Shown: piece after piece, positions 16,446-24,687 of the stretch
How the letters are laid out: the number at the start of each line of letters is the position of its first letter
Position numbering within the stretch: the first letter of the stretch is position 1
NCBI GenBank assembly: GCA_964482205.1
Contig: CAYZWI010000006.1
Coordinates: forward strand, 124,001 to 188,000
Source: JAZDGX01 sp964482205
GTDB lineage: Bacteria > Eisenbacteria > RBG-16-71-46 > CAIMUX01 > WJJG01
DNA: 64,000 bases
Direction: 5' to 3'
Translations under genes and position numbers: made by a program
The notes under the pieces: model-generated
Seen by the model: only the letters and a program-made list of their open reading frames with translations
What the model was told of the DNA's origin: nothing
Database searches by the model: none

Positions 16446-17249
16446 CTAGCGCAGATGAATGCGGGACGGTTCCGTCCGGCAACCTTCGCTCTCGGCCATC
16501 GAGGGCCACGCCTCCGGGCCCGTTTCGCCGTGCTCCGCGATCCAGCCCACCAGCGCCTGGCGAGCGGGTTTCAGGCCGGCGAGCCCGCAATCGCCGGCCG
16601 GGGAATGCTCGTACACGAAGAGATCCGCCCCGCTGCCCCAACAGCGGAAGAGATCTTGAGCGGCTCGCACGCCGGAGGATTGCGCCGCCGAGCAGATCAC
16701 CAGGAGTGACTGTCCGCCATCCGGCAGGCAGTCGCCGGCTTCGAACTCGCCGGGCGGTGAAATCCAAACGGCCAATCTCACCCGGTTCGGCTTGCGCAGG
16801 ATGCCGGGCAACGCGAGACCGGCCTCGCCTTCGCACACGACCGCCCAAGGCCGCGGCGACCGGTCCAGCCACTCTTCCAGACCTTCCTGGAGCGCGGCCC
16901 GATTCCAGGCGGGAAGCTCGTCCGCTCCGGCCGGGCCCGTTTCCGAAAGGGATCCTGGCGATGCCCCGGAAAAGTACGGCATGAGCACTTCGAATCCCAG
17001 GGACGCCAACTCTCCGGCAAGCGCGCTCCAGCATTCCGATTGCTCGTTCGAAGCCTGCCCGGCCACGAGGACCACGCCTCCAGAAGAAGGCCCGGAAGGC
17101 CGATAAAGATCTGCGTGCAGCGGACTCCCGCCGGGCGCCGAGATGCACAGGCCCAACGGGCCTATGGGCATCTGGGGCGGGACGGAGACGGCCTGAGAAG
17201 CGGAAGCCTCGCCAGCCTTGTCGGACTCGGCGGCCGCAGGATCTTCCAT
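16446..17249 (-). CDS. alpha/beta-hydrolase-like envelope protein lacking the nucleophile; true start unresolved
   Basis: At least 267 residues from ATG 17249. The fold pattern of an alpha/beta hydrolase is visible: GVVLVAGQA, a LASLGFEVLMPYF segment, AVVCEGEAGLALPG at the nucleophile elbow and LLVICSAAQ late on. The elbow reads EGEAG where active enzymes have GxSxG, so the serine is missing. The frame stays open upstream and encodes a hydrophobic segment ending in a perfect lipobox LAGC (Cys codon 17279-17277), but no ATG, GTG or TTG occurs between it and ATG 17468. The gene may therefore be a lipoprotein using an unusual start, or a longer form overlapping the divergent gene. It is first in the operon with 14813-16390. 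Confidence 0.5.
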   Translation of the reverse strand: MEDPAAAESDKAGEASASQAVSVPPQMPIGPLGLCISAPGGSPLHADLYRPSGPSSGGVVLVAGQASNEQSECWSALAGELASLGFEVLMPYFSGASPGSLSETGPAGADELPAWNRAALQEGLEEWLDRSPRPWAVVCEGEAGLALPGILRKPNRVRLAVWISPPGEFEAGDCLPDGGQSLLVICSAAQSSGVRAAQDLFRCWGSGADLFVYEHSPAGDCGLAGLKPARQALVGWIAEHGETGPEAWPSMAESEGCRTEPSRIHLR

Positions 17250-17321
17250 GGCTGCCCCCGCGGACTGCGCAAGCAGGCAGCCTGCCAGCCAGAGTGCGGC
17301 CAGGACGGAAAGGAAGCCAGG

Positions 17322-17753
17322 ATGGAACGCGATCGAACGGGCGACCGGTTTGCGGCGAGATTCGACGAGCAGAGCGAATCGTGGATCGTGAGCGCGCCGC
17401 CGGAGGAACGCCTCGTTCTCGACCGCTCGACCCTGCGGCGGCTCGTCTCTCTTTATAACCAGATCCATCGAGGGTCTCCGCTGACCTTGATCGAACGCCG
17501 CACCCTTCACGAACTGGGACGCGAACGGGCCGAATTCCAGGGAACGATTCGCAACCTCTACGACTTCATCGACTCGGAACAGGCCGTTTCCACGCCGGTG
17601 CTGCCGCCCGCGCCTTGCGTGGGGCCCGCCGCAAGCGGACCGGCCCCTCGCGCAACGGCCTCCCTGCCGCCCGTCGTCTCTCACCGCGTCTTCGATCTTG
17701 CCCGCTGGACGGCTCGCGCCCGGGCCCTCTTCTCGCGGCAGCGCGCGGCCTGA
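17322..17753 (+). CDS. uncharacterised 143-aa protein, divergent from the surface operon
   Basis: No family recognised. The start at ATG 17322 has GGAAAGGAAG upstream. The first 85 residues are charged and helix-forming (LDRSTLRRLVSLYNQIHRG, then ERRTLHELGRERAEF and a DFIDSEQAV end). The remainder is Pro/Ala-rich and finishes with a basic helix (ARWTARARALFSRQRAA). There is no signal peptide or membrane helix. Its 5' end lies opposite the lipobox-coding extension of the minus-strand hydrolase-like gene, so the two divergent genes share or overlap their start regions. A regulatory role for the adjacent operon is possible but has no direct support. Confidence 0.55.
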   Translation: MERDRTGDRFAARFDEQSESWIVSAPPEERLVLDRSTLRRLVSLYNQIHRGSPLTLIERRTLHELGRERAEFQGTIRNLYDFIDSEQAVSTPVLPPAPCVGPAASGPAPRATASLPPVVSHRVFDLARWTARARALFSRQRAA

Positions 17754-17785
17754 TCCCGACCGACGAATCGCGAGAGAGTGCGCGC

Positions 17786-18610
17786 TCACCCGGCCCGCCT
17801 CTTCTCCTGCAGCGCATCGACCACCGCGGCATCGACCGATCGACATCCGAGATAGGACTGCGAGCGATTCTCGCCGTGCCAATCCGACCCGCCGGTGGCA
17901 ATCCATCCCCGCCTGCGGGCCCACTGAAGAAAGCGTTCCTCGTCCCGGGCCGAATGGCTCGGATGGAAGGCCTCGATCCCGCCGAGGTCCCATCCGTCGA
18001 CGAGCCGCTCGGGATCGGGCACGCCGTAGGCGCCCGGATGGCTCAGCACCGGAACGGCTCCCGCGGACCAGACGGCGGCCACGATCTCCTCCGCCGGAGG
18101 AGTCTGCTTGGGCACATATCCTGCATTGTCGACGCCGATCAAGGAGGAGAAGGCGTGCTCGAGGCGCTCCACGTGCCCCGCCGACGCGAGCGCCCGGGCG
18201 ACGTGCATTCGCCCGACCGAAGAGGAAGAGCCCGCTTGAATCCATACTTCCTCTTCCGTCAGCGCCACTCCATGGCGCTGAAGGCGCCGCACCATCTCGC
18301 GCACGCGTTCCCTGCGCACGCCTTCCATGTTCTTGAGCAGGGTGATCAGGCCCTCATTGCGGCAATCGACGAAGTACGCGAGCAGGTGAATGTCCATGTC
18401 GCGATGGACGATGCTGATCTCGCATCCGGGAACGAAGCGGATCCCAAGCCGGCGCGCCTCGCGCGACGCCTCCTCCAATCCGCTCAGCGTGTCGTGATCG
18501 GTGAGCGCCAGGCCGGCGAGACCAGCGCCGTAGGCCCGTCGCACGACTTCCTGGGGAGGAAAGAGCCCGTCGGAGGCCGACGAATGTAGATGCAGATCCA
18601 TCGGCTTCAC
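17786..18610 (-). CDS. PHP-domain phosphoesterase, YciV/TrpH type
   Basis: A 274-aa metal-dependent phosphoesterase. The GTG start gives MKPMDLHLHSSASDG, the canonical first PHP motif; LTDHDTLSG is the second, PGCEIS the third, and LSHPGAYG with GSDWHG the C-terminal metal ligands. E. coli YciV (RNase AM) of this family trims RNA 5' ends and hydrolyses 3',5'-bisphosphates. GTG 18610 overlaps the stop of dnaE (GTGA at 18607-18610), so this protein is translationally coupled to the replicative polymerase, which also carries its own PHP domain. The substrate here is not determined. Confidence 0.85.
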   Translation of the reverse strand: MKPMDLHLHSSASDGLFPPQEVVRRAYGAGLAGLALTDHDTLSGLEEASREARRLGIRFVPGCEISIVHRDMDIHLLAYFVDCRNEGLITLLKNMEGVRRERVREMVRRLQRHGVALTEEEVWIQAGSSSSVGRMHVARALASAGHVERLEHAFSSLIGVDNAGYVPKQTPPAEEIVAAVWSAGAVPVLSHPGAYGVPDPERLVDGWDLGGIEAFHPSHSARDEERFLQWARRRGWIATGGSDWHGENRSQSYLGCRSVDAAVVDALQEKRRAG

Positions 18611-21600
18611 GCCATCCGCTCCCTGGGGCCGCTCACCGGCCTGAAAACCTGCCGCCAGTCGAGCCCCTCGCCGTTGCCGCTGCGCAAGCGCACATGCGCG
18701 TCGCCCAGGAACGAAGCCACCGCGCGCAAGGTCTCTCCGCAAAGCCTCACCTGCCGGCGGCACTGCACGATGCCGCCCTGAGCGGCGCCCCGGTCGACAT
18801 ACATGAAGACGGGCACGCCGCCCTCCGGAAAGCTCGCGAGCAACTCACGCAGGGCGAGCAGGCGCTCGTTGCTCTCTTCGCCGCTCAAGCCGAGGTGCAG
18901 GCTGAAGGAATCCTCCTCGAAGAGCGCCGCCAGCGCGCGCACGGAATCCGCGAAGATCCGCGGCGCGCGCCCTTCCCGCGCCGCCACGCGCCCCGAAACC
19001 CAGACGGGCGCCTCCCCGCCGAGAAGCTCACGGCAGCGCTCGAGGACGGCGCCGAAGACGAACACCTCGGCCCGCCCTTCAAAATCCTCGAGGGTGAAGG
19101 TGCTCATCGGCTCGCCCTTCTGCGTGCTTCCCGCGCGCAGCTGGGTGACGATGCCCGCCGCTTTCAAGGGCGTGCGGTCGGGCAGCTCCTGCGCATTCGC
19201 GAGCGAGGGGACCCCGAGGCACGCGATCAGCGTGCGGAACGGGTCGAGGGGATGGCGCGTCAGGTAGAAGCCCAAGGCCGCTTTCTCCCTGCGCAGCGCC
19301 TCGGCCGGGTCCCAGGGCTCCGCGGGGGGCAAGGGCGGATCGGCGCCCTCCTCTTCCGCGCCTTCGCAGCCTCCGAAGAGCGACGACTGCCCCGATTCGC
19401 GGTCGCGCCTTTGCGCCGCCGCCCTCTCGATGGCGGCCGGCAGGGCAGCGATCATCTGTTCGCGCGTCGCGCCGCATGCGTCCAGCGCGCCTGCGTGGAT
19501 CAAGGCCTCGATCGCCTTCTTGTTGACCGCCGCGCTCTCCACCTGCGCGCAGAAATGGTGCAGGCTGCGAAACCGACCGGCGCACTCGCGCGCGCGCACG
19601 ATCGCTTCGGCGGCTCCCAGTCCGAGCCCCTTCACGCCGGCCAGGCCGAAGCGGATGCGCCCCTGCCAGACGGTGAAATCCGCTTCGCTCGCATTCACAT
19701 CGGGAGGAAGGACCTCGATGCCCATCCGGCGGCATTCTCCGAGAAGCACGAGGATGCGCTCGGTGTCGCTCGTTTCCGAAGTCAGCGACGCGGCCATGAA
19801 CTCGACCGGATGATGGGCCTTCAACCACGCCGTCTGATAGGCAAGCACCGCGTAGCCCGCGCTGTGCGACCGATTGAATCCGTACTCGGCGAAGTGCGCC
19901 ATCAAGTCGAAGACCTTCTCCGCCGTGGCGCGCGGGATCTTGCGTTCCGCGCCGCCGGCGAGAAAGAGGTCGCGATGCTTCTTCATCGCCTCACGCTTCT
20001 TCTTGGCCATCGCGCGGCGCAGCTCGTCCGCTTCGCCCAGGCGGTAGCCGGCCATGCAGGAGGCGATCTGCATCACCTGTTCCTGGTAGACGATCGTCCC
20101 GTAGGTGCTGGCGAGGATCGGCTCCAGGCAAGGGTGCTCGTAGACGATCTTCTCGCGTCCCTGCTTGCGCGCGATGTAGCTGTCGACCATCCCCGCGCCC
20201 AGCGGGCCGGGGCGGTAGAGCGCGTTCATCGCGATCAGATCTTCCATGCGCTCGGGCTGGAGCTTTCGCAGGTACTCCATCATCCCGCCGCTCTCGAACT
20301 GGAAGACGCCGACCGTCTCGCCGCGCGACATCAACGCGAAGACCGCGCGATCGTCGAAGGGAATGGCGTCGATGTCCACCGTGACGCCGCGGCGCGCGAG
20401 CAGGGCGAGCGCATCCTGCACCACGGTGAGCGTGCGCAAGCCGAGCAGGTCCATCTTCAAGAGACCGATCTTCTCGCAGGCGACCATGTCCCACTGCGTG
20501 GTGACTTCGCCTTCGCGCCCGCGAAAGAGCGGCGCGTGCTCGGCCAGCGGAGTGGGCGTGATCACGACCCCGGCGGCGTGCGTGGAGGCGTGGCGCGTGA
20601 GGCCCTCGAGCACGCGCGCGACCGCGAGCAGCTCGCCCACGCGCGCATCCCCGTCGGCCAGCTCGCGCAGCTCCGGCACCTGCGCGAGCGCCTTCTCCAG
20701 GGTCATCTTCAACTCGCCCGGCACGAGCTTCGCGATGCGGTCGACTTCCGGGTAGCTCATTCCCAGCACGCGGCCCACATCGCGCACTACCGCCCGCGCC
20801 GCCATCGTGCCGAAGGTGATGATCTGGCACACATTCTCGGCGCCGTAGCGGTCGATGACATAGCGAATGACCTCGGCGCGGCCGCGATCGGAGAAGTCGA
20901 CATCGATGTCGGGCATGCTGACCCGCTCGGGATTCAGAAAGCGCTCGAAGAGCAGATCGTACGCCAGCGGATCGATGTTCGTGATCCTGACCGCGTAGGA
21001 GACGATGCTGCCCGCCGCCGATCCGCGCCCCGGGCCGACGGGCACGCCGCGCGAGCGCGCGAATTCGATGAAGTCGCGCACGATGAGGAAGTAGCCCGCG
21101 TAGCCCATGCGCCGAATGACATCGAGCTCGTAGCGCAGGCGGGCGCTCACCGCTTCGCCGCAATCTCCGTACCGCCGGCGCGCCCCTTCCCAGGCGAGGT
21201 GCTCGAGATAGGCGTCGGGATCGGCGAAGCCTTCGGGCAGGGGGAAGCGCGGCAGCCGCAGCGAGCCGAACTCGAGCGGGACATCGCATTGCTCGGCGAT
21301 CTTCACCGTGTTGGCGAGCGCTTCCGGGCAGTGCGCGAAGAGCGCCTCCATCTCCTCGGGGGAGCGCAGGTGGAAGCGATCCCCTTCCAGGCGCATGCGC
21401 CGCGGATCGTTGCGCGGATGGTTGGTTTGAATGCAGAGCAGGATGTCGTGGGCCGCCGCGTGCTCGCGCTCCAGATAGTGGCAGTCGTTGGATGCGACCA
21501 GGCCAATCCCCGTCGCGCGCGAGAGGTCGAGCAAGCGCTGATTGGCCAGCGCCTCCTGCTCGATGCCGTGGTCCTGGAGCTCGAGATAGAACTGCCCGTC

Positions 21601-22104
21601 GAAGAGCTCGGCGTAGGAGCGGGCGGCGCGCTCCGCTTCCGCGATCTTCCCCGCGCGGGCGAGCACATTCACTTCCCCGCGCAAGCAGGCCGAGAGCCCG
21701 ATCAGGCCTTCGCTATGGCGGGCGAGCGCCTCGCGATCGATGCGCGGCTTGTAGTAGAACCCTTCCAGATATCCGATCGACGCGAGATGGACGAGATTGC
21801 GCCAGCCCGCCTGATTGCGAGCCAGGAGCACGAGGTGATGGAAGCCGTTGCTTCCGGAGGAAGCGCGGTCGTGGCGCGAGCCGGCGGCGACATAGGCCTC
21901 CATCCCGAGCACGGGGCGGAGATTCGCCTCCGTCATCGCCCTGTGAAATTCGATCGCGCCGAAGAGATTGCCATGGTCGGTGATCGCGACGGCCGGCATT
22001 CCAAGCGCGGCCGTGCGCGCGGCCAGCTCCTTGACCTTGATCGCCCCGTCCAGCAGGCTGAACTGGGTGTGGGTATGCAGATGAACGAACCCGTTTGCCG
22101 TCAC
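18607..22104 (-). CDS. dnaE: DNA polymerase III alpha subunit
   Basis: The 1165-aa replicative DNA polymerase (C family, DnaE1 type). An N-terminal PHP domain begins VHLHTHTQFSLLDG (about residues 7-20) with ITDHGNLFG at 41-49. The palm contains PVGPGRGSAAGS (355-366) and the catalytic aspartates in PDIDVDF (D401 and D403, matching the E. coli numbering). The beta-clamp, OB-fold and C-terminal regions follow at the usual length. Start: GTG 22104 with GGAGGCGG upstream. The PHP phosphoesterase gene is coupled at its 3' end. No intein or split is present. A weak promoter (TTTCGT-17-TATGGT, about 22138-22166 on the minus strand) may drive it. Confidence 0.97.
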   Translation of the reverse strand: MTANGFVHLHTHTQFSLLDGAIKVKELAARTAALGMPAVAITDHGNLFGAIEFHRAMTEANLRPVLGMEAYVAAGSRHDRASSGSNGFHHLVLLARNQAGWRNLVHLASIGYLEGFYYKPRIDREALARHSEGLIGLSACLRGEVNVLARAGKIAEAERAARSYAELFDGQFYLELQDHGIEQEALANQRLLDLSRATGIGLVASNDCHYLEREHAAAHDILLCIQTNHPRNDPRRMRLEGDRFHLRSPEEMEALFAHCPEALANTVKIAEQCDVPLEFGSLRLPRFPLPEGFADPDAYLEHLAWEGARRRYGDCGEAVSARLRYELDVIRRMGYAGYFLIVRDFIEFARSRGVPVGPGRGSAAGSIVSYAVRITNIDPLAYDLLFERFLNPERVSMPDIDVDFSDRGRAEVIRYVIDRYGAENVCQIITFGTMAARAVVRDVGRVLGMSYPEVDRIAKLVPGELKMTLEKALAQVPELRELADGDARVGELLAVARVLEGLTRHASTHAAGVVITPTPLAEHAPLFRGREGEVTTQWDMVACEKIGLLKMDLLGLRTLTVVQDALALLARRGVTVDIDAIPFDDRAVFALMSRGETVGVFQFESGGMMEYLRKLQPERMEDLIAMNALYRPGPLGAGMVDSYIARKQGREKIVYEHPCLEPILASTYGTIVYQEQVMQIASCMAGYRLGEADELRRAMAKKKREAMKKHRDLFLAGGAERKIPRATAEKVFDLMAHFAEYGFNRSHSAGYAVLAYQTAWLKAHHPVEFMAASLTSETSDTERILVLLGECRRMGIEVLPPDVNASEADFTVWQGRIRFGLAGVKGLGLGAAEAIVRARECAGRFRSLHHFCAQVESAAVNKKAIEALIHAGALDACGATREQMIAALPAAIERAAAQRRDRESGQSSLFGGCEGAEEEGADPPLPPAEPWDPAEALRREKAALGFYLTRHPLDPFRTLIACLGVPSLANAQELPDRTPLKAAGIVTQLRAGSTQKGEPMSTFTLEDFEGRAEVFVFGAVLERCRELLGGEAPVWVSGRVAAREGRAPRIFADSVRALAALFEEDSFSLHLGLSGEESNERLLALRELLASFPEGGVPVFMYVDRGAAQGGIVQCRRQVRLCGETLRAVASFLGDAHVRLRSGNGEGLDWRQVFRPVSGPRERMA

Positions 22105-22538
22105 GGCCGCCTCCGAACCGCCTGGATCGAGAACCCTCTACCATAACCGCGCGCGGAAAAAAACGAAACCGCCGCGTGTCATTTGGCGCCGGCGGCTCTT
22201 GACGCGGCGGCAACCGCTGCCGGTGCGGCCGCTGAAGCCCCTGCGGCCACTCGGCGTTGACTCCCCCGGAAGCCGCTCCTAGAATGCCGCCGTTTCCGGT
22301 CGGCTTGCGCGGGGCGCAAGGAAGAAAGAGCCTCGTGGCCCGCTGGAGCCCGGATCATTCATGAAGCTCGTCGCGAGACGGCGGAGATGCCCGCGGATAC
22401 GAGGCGCGCGCCGCGCCGCCGGCGTGTTCCGCAGTACGTCGAGGAGGCGGCGCCAGCGTAACGCAGCAGATACGGGCAGATACGATGTCGCAGCAGAGAT
22501 TTCATGAATCATCCGTGCTAGAGGGAGGTGCGACCGCC
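22105..22538. other. divergent intergenic region between dnaE and the zinc-ribbon gene
   Basis: No coding frame with a ribosome site was seen. It holds a strong plus-strand promoter (22257-22285), a weak minus-strand promoter for dnaE, a run of seven A at about 22158-22164, and GC-rich inverted sequence. The leader of the plus-strand gene would be about 245 nt, unusually long for this window. Confidence 0.6.
22257..22285 (+). promoter_or_regulatory. sigma70-like promoter for the zinc-ribbon protein
   Basis: TTGACT (22257-22262), 17-nt spacer, TAGAAT (22280-22285). The -10 flank CGCTCC-TAGAATG closely resembles that of the promoter at 6475-6504. Confidence 0.6.
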
Positions 22539-23366
22539 ATGCGAGCGCCCAAGCGTTCCTCGAAGAAGAAAGTTCCTTCCCGTTCCGCCGGCAAGAAACC
22601 GGGCCCGCCTCCATCGGGCCAAGCGAAGGGCCGTCAGGATCGGCGCGCGCGCGACCGCAAGGCGGCGGGACGGTCGCCGCGCAGCGCGGGCACAACCGGG
22701 CGGACCTCGCGGAGCGCAGGCGTTGGCGGAGGGGCCTCGCGAGGCGTGGGAGTCGGCAAACGGGCGTCGCGGAGCCCAGGGGCTGGCGGAGCGGGCGCCC
22801 CCAAACCGTTGCGGGGTGACAACTCAGCGGCTCGCGTCCGGGAACTGGAATCCCGCATCCTCGAGTTGGAGCGCGAGCTCGCAGGCGCGCGCCGCGCCGG
22901 TTCGCCTTCCCTCCCCGATGAGCCCTTCCACGGGCACCCGGCCCTCGAAGCGTCGCCGAGAAGCGCGCCCTTCCCTGAAGCCCCGCCCGAAGAACCCGAT
23001 GCCGACACGGAGGCGCTGTTCGAATCCCACCCGCTCGAACCGGACGCGGAAGAGGAGCCGCTCGGCTTCGAAGAGTACGACGAGCAGGAGGACTTCCTCG
23101 GCTCCTCGAGCTCGATGGACTCCCGCCGGCGCGAGATCGACCGGGAGCGCTCCGACCGCGAGATGGAATTCGCGGACGAGCCCTTCTGGATGGTCTGTCC
23201 CAAGTGCGGAGAGCATCTCTCGGAGCACGAGTACGACCGCATCCGGATCGAGCATTGCAGCGCCTGCGGCGGCATCTGGATGGACCGCTCCGAATCGGAG
23301 CTGCTCCTGTTGTTTTCGGAAGAGGACCGGGCCCTCGCCTATCGCGTGCGCGGCCTCTTGCACTGA
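22539..23366 (+). CDS. zf-TFIIB zinc-ribbon protein with basic arm and acidic linker
   Basis: A 275-aa protein with three parts. Residues 1-95 are Lys/Arg/Gly/Ser-rich with repeated SRSAG/SRSPG phrases, about 97-119 form a short coiled coil (RELESRILELERELAGA), and about 140-215 are acidic and proline-rich. The last 56 residues are a zf-TFIIB-type ribbon, CPKCGEHL followed by CSACGGIWMDRSE, with four zinc-binding cysteines. The basic arm suggests nucleic-acid or membrane contact; the role is unknown. ATG 22539 is chosen over ATG 22485 because GAGGGAGGT stands 9 nt before it. A 60-nt-spaced direct repeat lies within the basic-arm coding region. Confidence 0.75.
   Translation: MRAPKRSSKKKVPSRSAGKKPGPPPSGQAKGRQDRRARDRKAAGRSPRSAGTTGRTSRSAGVGGGASRGVGVGKRASRSPGAGGAGAPKPLRGDNSAARVRELESRILELERELAGARRAGSPSLPDEPFHGHPALEASPRSAPFPEAPPEEPDADTEALFESHPLEPDAEEEPLGFEEYDEQEDFLGSSSSMDSRRREIDRERSDREMEFADEPFWMVCPKCGEHLSEHEYDRIRIEHCSACGGIWMDRSESELLLLFSEEDRALAYRVRGLLH
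22701..22796 (+). repeat. internal direct repeat in the basic arm of the zinc-ribbon gene
   Basis: About 35 bp at 22701-22735 recur at 22761-22796 (60-nt period) with a few substitutions, giving the repeated SRSAG...GGGA/SRSPG...GGAG peptide. This indicates expansion by slippage. Confidence 0.6.
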
Positions 23367-23397
23367 GCGGGCGCTCGCCTCGCCGCGCGATGGCGCG

Positions 23398-23433
23398 CCC
23401 GGGCGTTGAGGGGCGGGCCCCTCACGCCCCGGG
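23398..23433. terminator. GC-rich inverted repeat between convergent genes
   Basis: Arms CCCGGGCG and CGCCCCGGG enclose GAGGGG-CGGG-CCCCTC. The hairpin starts 32 nt after the zinc-ribbon stop and covers the stop codon of the convergent CNNM gene. It has no T tract; it could act in both directions. Confidence 0.45.
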
Positions 23434-24687
23434 CGGCGGCAGGGTGACCTTCAGGGTGCGGACTCCGTACGGGTACGATTCGAGCACTTCGAAGACGATC
23501 CCCTGCATGGTGAACCGCTCTCCCACGCGGGGAATCCGTCCCGCCTTCTCGAGGATCATCCCGCCCACGGTGTCGTAGCGGCGCTTGGGCAGGCGCAGCT
23601 TGAGCTCCTGGTTCAGGTCGTCGATGTCGGTGAGCCCTTCGACCACGAAGACGCGGGGCGCGAGGCGGCGGATCTTCCGGCGGGGAGGCTCGTGCTCGTC
23701 CTCCATCTCCCCCACGATCTCCTCGACGATGTCTTCCACAGTGACGATTCCCTGGCAGGCGCCGAATTCGTCCACCACGACCACCATGGGATTGCGCGCC
23801 TTCTGCATCTCGACCAGCAGGTGATCGATGCGTTTCGAATCGGGCACGATCAGCGCGGGCCGCAGGTAGGCATCGACCGTGGGCTGCGGGTCGGGATCGT
23901 GCAGGAGATCGAAGATGTTCAAGAGCCCGACGATCCGGTCGCGCTGCTGCTCGTACACGGGCACGCGCGTGTAGCCTTCGCGGCGCACGAGCGCCCGCCA
24001 GGCCTCGGTGCTCGACCCGCTTTCGAGAAGCACGACGCGGTTCATCGGAATCATGATCTCCCGCGCGACCGTCTCGCGAAAGTCGAGGATCGATTCGAGC
24101 ATGTGCTTCTCTCGCCGGCCGGTCTCGTCGCGGCTCTCCGACTCGCGCACCAGCACGCGCAGATCCTCCCGGCTGACGAAGGGATCGCGGCGGCGGCCGC
24201 CGGCGAACAGATGCAGCACTCCCCGCACATAGAAGGACACGATGCCGGTGATCGGCAGAAAGAGGTGATAGGCGAATTCCAGGAGGCGCGAGTCGCGGAT
24301 GAGAAAGCCCGCTCCCTGGCGTTTCCCGACCACCTTGGGGGCGATGTCGGCGGCGACGACGATGAGGGTGGTCATTCCCGCCGTCGCAATCAGGGACGCG
24401 AGCCACGCACGGTTCACCGCGCGTTCGATCAAGCTCGTCGCGGCCGTGGAGGCGAGAACCGAGAAGACGCACTGCCCCACGAGGAAGAGGATCAGCAGCT
24501 GGTCGCGCCGCTCGAGCAGGCGCAGGGCGCGCCAGGCGCCCGAGCTGCCCGTCTTGGCCCGATGGCGCAGCGCGATCCGGCCCGAGGAGATCGTCGCCAT
24601 CTCGGCCGCGGACGCATACGCGCCGCCGAGCAGGCAAGCGAGCACGACGAGGGCCAGGACCAGCGCTTCCCTCACGCTCGGATTCAC
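23422..24687 (-). CDS. CNNM/CBS-domain membrane protein (hemolysin/CorC family), second of pair
   Basis: A 421-aa inner-membrane protein. The N-terminal CNNM (DUF21) domain with about four hydrophobic helices spans about residues 1-185 and includes ADIAPKVVGK. Two CBS motifs follow (about 205-320: IMIPMNRVVLLE, YTRVPVYEQQRDRIVGLLN, VVVDEFGACQGIVTVEDIVEEIVGE), and a CorC_HlyC domain ends the protein (VEGLTDIDDLNQ to the C-terminus). Family members affect Mg2+/Co2+ or Na+ homeostasis. GTG 24687 overlaps the stop of the preceding paralogue and has GAGGAGGAG upstream. The helical domain has diverged from its neighbour more than the CBS part, suggesting a hetero-pair. Confidence 0.88.
   Translation of the reverse strand: MNPSVREALVLALVVLACLLGGAYASAAEMATISSGRIALRHRAKTGSSGAWRALRLLERRDQLLILFLVGQCVFSVLASTAATSLIERAVNRAWLASLIATAGMTTLIVVAADIAPKVVGKRQGAGFLIRDSRLLEFAYHLFLPITGIVSFYVRGVLHLFAGGRRRDPFVSREDLRVLVRESESRDETGRREKHMLESILDFRETVAREIMIPMNRVVLLESGSSTEAWRALVRREGYTRVPVYEQQRDRIVGLLNIFDLLHDPDPQPTVDAYLRPALIVPDSKRIDHLLVEMQKARNPMVVVVDEFGACQGIVTVEDIVEEIVGEMEDEHEPPRRKIRRLAPRVFVVEGLTDIDDLNQELKLRLPKRRYDTVGGMILEKAGRIPRVGERFTMQGIVFEVLESYPYGVRTLKVTLPPPGA

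Noticed and set aside
18694..22146. Very long open frame on the plus strand opposite dnaE
   Set aside because: Composition is Arg/His/Gln/Leu-rich with no motifs; it is the antisense shadow that high GC content produces over a real gene. Similar antisense frames lie over fusA/selA, alaS and the giant surface protein.
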